Shown here in pieces: positions 3,674 to 5,871 of a stretch of 5,871 nt of DNA (position 1 is its first letter; every line of letters starts with the position of its first letter). Source of the DNA: JAUPTX01 sp964550665 (GTDB taxonomy: Bacteria > Patescibacteriota > Minisyncoccia > Phycocordibacterales > CSBR16-119); the NCBI GenBank assembly GCA_964550665.1, contig CAZJZW010000028.1, positions 1 to 5,871 of the forward strand, written 5' to 3'. The notes beneath the pieces are model-generated. The model saw only the letters and a list, made by a program, of their open reading frames with translations. It did not search any database and was not told where the DNA came from. Made by a program: the position numbers and the translations under genes.

Positions 3674-5871
3674 ATGACCATATCCGATACCCTTGAATCT
3701 CAATTCCGTCTCACAACCCTTCAAAAACAAGCTCTAAAAAAACTCGGACTTGAAACAGTTCGAGATCTCCTCTTTTACTTCCCTGCTCGTTACAGTGATA
3801 TTAGTCAGATAAAATTAATTAGAGATCTAATCCCGGGAGACATCGCCACGGTCTACGGAGAAGTTTCTGGCCTTAAAACAAAAAAAGCATTTCGAACAAA
3901 AATACCGATGGCGGAAGGTGTGATAGACGACGGTACAGGAAAATTGAAAATCACTTGGTTTAATCAAGCCTACATCGCAAAGATGCTCCACGATAGACAG
4001 AAAGTTTCTTTGACTGGAAAAATATCTGATGGAAAGTACGGCCTGACGATGCAAAACCCAGAATACGAAAAAGCAAAAGCCTTGCCGATCGACGTTCACA
4101 ATACTCTTTTTGAAAAAGATGAGGATGGAAATGCAAAAGAATTTCACTACCCTATTTACCGCGAAACAAAAGGTATCACTTCCAAATGGATGTACCATGC
4201 TGTGAATAAAATAGTGGCGAGTGGTATCGCAAAAGAAATAGAAGACTATATTCCAGAAGAAATTTTAAACACATATCATTTACCGAAACTTTCTACGGCA
4301 CTCGTCTGGATTCACATGCCGAAAAATCAAAAAAATAGTGAGTCGGCTCGAAAGCGCTTTGCGTTTGAAGAAGTTTTCTTCATCCAACTCGACCGACAAA
4401 AAGAAAAAAGTGAGAATCAAAACAAAAAATCATTCAAGATTTCATTTGAAGAAAAAGATATTAAAGATTTTACTGACCGTTTCCCTTTTGAAATGACAGC
4501 GGGTCAGAAAAATGCACTGGATGATATTTGGAAAGATTTCAAAGGGGATTTTCCGATGTCACGACTTATGGAAGGAGACGTCGGCTCTGGTAAAACAGCC
4601 GTCGCAGCCACGGCGGCCTATGCCGTCATCCGCAACCAGCCTGACAGGCAAAATTTTGGGAATCTTCAAGTCGCGTATATGGCGCCAACTGAGATTTTAG
4701 CTGGACAACATTTCGAAAGCTTTATCGAATATTTTACTCATACGGGAATAAACATTGGACTTTTAACCGGCTCATCATGTAAAAAATTCCCTTCAAAAGT
4801 AAATCCATCTGGATGGACAACTGTTTCTAAGCCTCAGCTTTTAAAGTGGGTTGCCAACGGAGAAATACCGATCCTTATCGGAACTCATTCTCTCATTTAC
4901 AAATCAGTTAAATTTAAACATTTGGCTTTGGGTATCGTTGACGAACAACATCGCTTCGGGACCAAACAAAGAGCAAAACTCGCAAACAAAGAAGGATTCG
5001 CTCCCCACTTTCTTTCGATGACAGCTACACCGATCCCGCGAACACTCGCTCTCACAATTTACGGAGATCTTGATTTAACACTTCTTGATCAGATGCCAAA
5101 AGGTAGAAAGCCTATTATCACAGAAATAGTCACACCAGATAAACGAGTAAAAACATATGATTTTATCAAAGAGAAAATGGCAGAAGGTCGCCAACTGTAT
5201 GTGATATGTCCTCGAATAGACCCGCCTCGCCTTGACGAGCAAGGGCGAGTCGAGGCGGGCGAACCAGATCCAGAAAAAGAATTTGCTCTGCAAACAAAAT
5301 CAGTCAAAGCAGAAGCTACTAGATTAAAGAAAGAGATTTTCAAAGATAAAGTCATCGAAATCCTTCACAGCAAAATGACAAAAGATGCTAAAGAGAAAGT
5401 TATGGAAAAATTCGCCGGTGGCGAAATAGATATTTTAGTTGCCACATCTGTGGTCGAAGTCGGAGTGAACGTGCCAAACGCAACGATGATCATCATTGAA
5501 GGTGCAGAACGGTTTGGCCTCGCTCAGCTTCACCAACTTCGTGGGCGTGTTATCAGAAGTAACCACCAAGCTTACTGCTTCATCCTTTCTGAAACCAAAA
5601 GCGCAAAAAGTGTCGAACGTCTTCAGGCTCTCAAGACTGCGAAAAACGGTTTCGAACTTTCAGAACTTGATTTAAAACTTCGAGGATCGGGAGAACTTTC
5701 TGGAATGAAACAATGGGGGGTGTCAGATCTTGGAATGGAAGCAATTAAAAATCTTAAGATGGTAGAAGCCGCTCGAAAAGAAGCGACTGAGCTTATAAAG
5801 GAAAATAAACTAGGAAAATTACACAAAACAAAAGAAGAACTAGAAAGAAGAAATCTAAAGATTCATTTTGA
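3674..5871 (+). CDS. recG: ATP-dependent DNA helicase RecG (3' end cut by window)
   Basis: RecG regresses stalled forks and branch-migrates Holliday junctions and other branched DNA. 732 codons are visible; the reading ends ...KIHF plus two bases, so probably only a codon or two is missing. The N-terminal wedge/OB domain (about 1-170) includes the family motif YPIYRETKGITSKW (from 159). Helicase motifs follow: MTAGQ (Gln278), Walker A GDVGSGKT (301-308, Lys307), DEQH box (423-426) with HRFG, MTATPIPRT (from 449), VATSVVEVGVNVP (589-601), QLRGRVIRS (621-629), then the RecG C-terminal block LRGSGEL. Two oddities: a 13-residue in-frame insertion encoded by a palindrome at residues 517-529, and Ile627 where motif VI normally has Gly. 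Length beyond the usual ~690 is partly due to the insertion. Start ATG 3674 is fixed by the abutting promoter and the early RecG homology. It is divergent from the 117-aa gene. Confidence 0.96.
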   Translation, partial: MTISDTLESQFRLTTLQKQALKKLGLETVRDLLFYFPARYSDISQIKLIRDLIPGDIATVYGEVSGLKTKKAFRTKIPMAEGVIDDGTGKLKITWFNQAYIAKMLHDRQKVSLTGKISDGKYGLTMQNPEYEKAKALPIDVHNTLFEKDEDGNAKEFHYPIYRETKGITSKWMYHAVNKIVASGIAKEIEDYIPEEILNTYHLPKLSTALVWIHMPKNQKNSESARKRFAFEEVFFIQLDRQKEKSENQNKKSFKISFEEKDIKDFTDRFPFEMTAGQKNALDDIWKDFKGDFPMSRLMEGDVGSGKTAVAATAAYAVIRNQPDRQNFGNLQVAYMAPTEILAGQHFESFIEYFTHTGINIGLLTGSSCKKFPSKVNPSGWTTVSKPQLLKWVANGEIPILIGTHSLIYKSVKFKHLALGIVDEQHRFGTKQRAKLANKEGFAPHFLSMTATPIPRTLALTIYGDLDLTLLDQMPKGRKPIITEIVTPDKRVKTYDFIKEKMAEGRQLYVICPRIDPPRLDEQGRVEAGEPDPEKEFALQTKSVKAEATRLKKEIFKDKVIEILHSKMTKDAKEKVMEKFAGGEIDILVATSVVEVGVNVPNATMIIIEGAERFGLAQLHQLRGRVIRSNHQAYCFILSETKSAKSVERLQALKTAKNGFELSELDLKLRGSGELSGMKQWGVSDLGMEAIKNLKMVEAARKEATELIKENKLGKLHKTKEELERRNLKIHF
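5221..5259. repeat. 39-bp GC-rich palindromic element inserted in recG
   Basis: Outer arms CCCGCCTCG (5221-5229) and CGAGGCGGG (5251-5259) are perfect inverted repeats. Inside, CCTTG (5230-5234) pairs with CAAGG (5240-5244). An alternative fold pairs CTCGCCTTG (5226-5234) with CAAGGGCGAG (5240-5249), one base bulged. It is 29/39 (74%) G+C in clearly AT-rich surroundings. Its length is exactly 13 codons, adding PPRLDEQGRVEAG to RecG. Only one copy is in the window. It resembles in style the palindromic elements known inside protein genes of Rickettsia; relatedness is not claimed. Confidence 0.85.

Noticed and set aside
3827..5826. Minus-strand and alternative-frame open frames within recG
   Set aside because: All lie inside an uninterrupted RecG reading frame with every helicase motif in order.
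3674..5871. UGA recoding (as in Gracilibacteria/SR1)
   Set aside because: No in-frame TGA occurs in recG or the other confident genes, so there is no sign of a changed code.
1..5871. CRISPR array, insertion sequence, phage or defence system
   Set aside because: No regularly spaced direct repeats, transposase or integrase motifs were seen, and no gene is left unexplained apart from two small hypotheticals.

Overview
The window looks like a piece of a small-genome bacterium of the Candidate Phyla Radiation (Patescibacteria, most likely Parcubacteria-like), recovered as a metagenome scaffold. This is inferred from moderately AT-rich DNA, compact single-gene units on both strands, a soluble kinase with an SHQLRT-type H-box, a stand-alone receiver protein, promoters that abut start codons, and a run of exactly 100 N. 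No rRNA or other decisive marker is present, so the lineage is a working guess.

Left part (1-533), minus strand: a tRNA-Ser(GCU) cut at the window edge, a rho-independent terminator, and a short unrecognised gene (84 codons) with its own sigma70-type promoter. A second-frame tail between its stop codon and the terminator suggests the gene may be frameshifted.

Middle (626-3093), plus strand: a DUF3095-family protein related to class III nucleotide cyclases, probably starting at a GTG placed 6 nt after an extended -10 box. It is followed by a sensorless cytosolic histidine kinase and, 46 nt later, a single-domain response regulator. The last two look like one two-component pair. A functional link to the cyclase-like protein is only suggested by proximity.

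After the scaffold gap (3104-3203): a minus-strand unrecognised 117-aa gene whose terminator overlaps its stop codon, then a short divergent promoter region with an inverted repeat, then recG on the plus strand. recG encodes the branch-migrating DNA helicase used in replication-fork rescue and recombination, and it is complete except for its last codon or two. It carries the most interesting feature of the window: a 39-bp GC-rich palindrome inserted in frame, adding 13 residues in the second helicase lobe. Removing it restores an uninterrupted Ile-Asp-Glu-Pro stretch.

recG and the DUF3095 gene share the same promoter design: TGnTATAAT, 6 nt, then the start codon. This predicts leaderless mRNAs. 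No CRISPR array, transposase, phage gene or defence system was seen.
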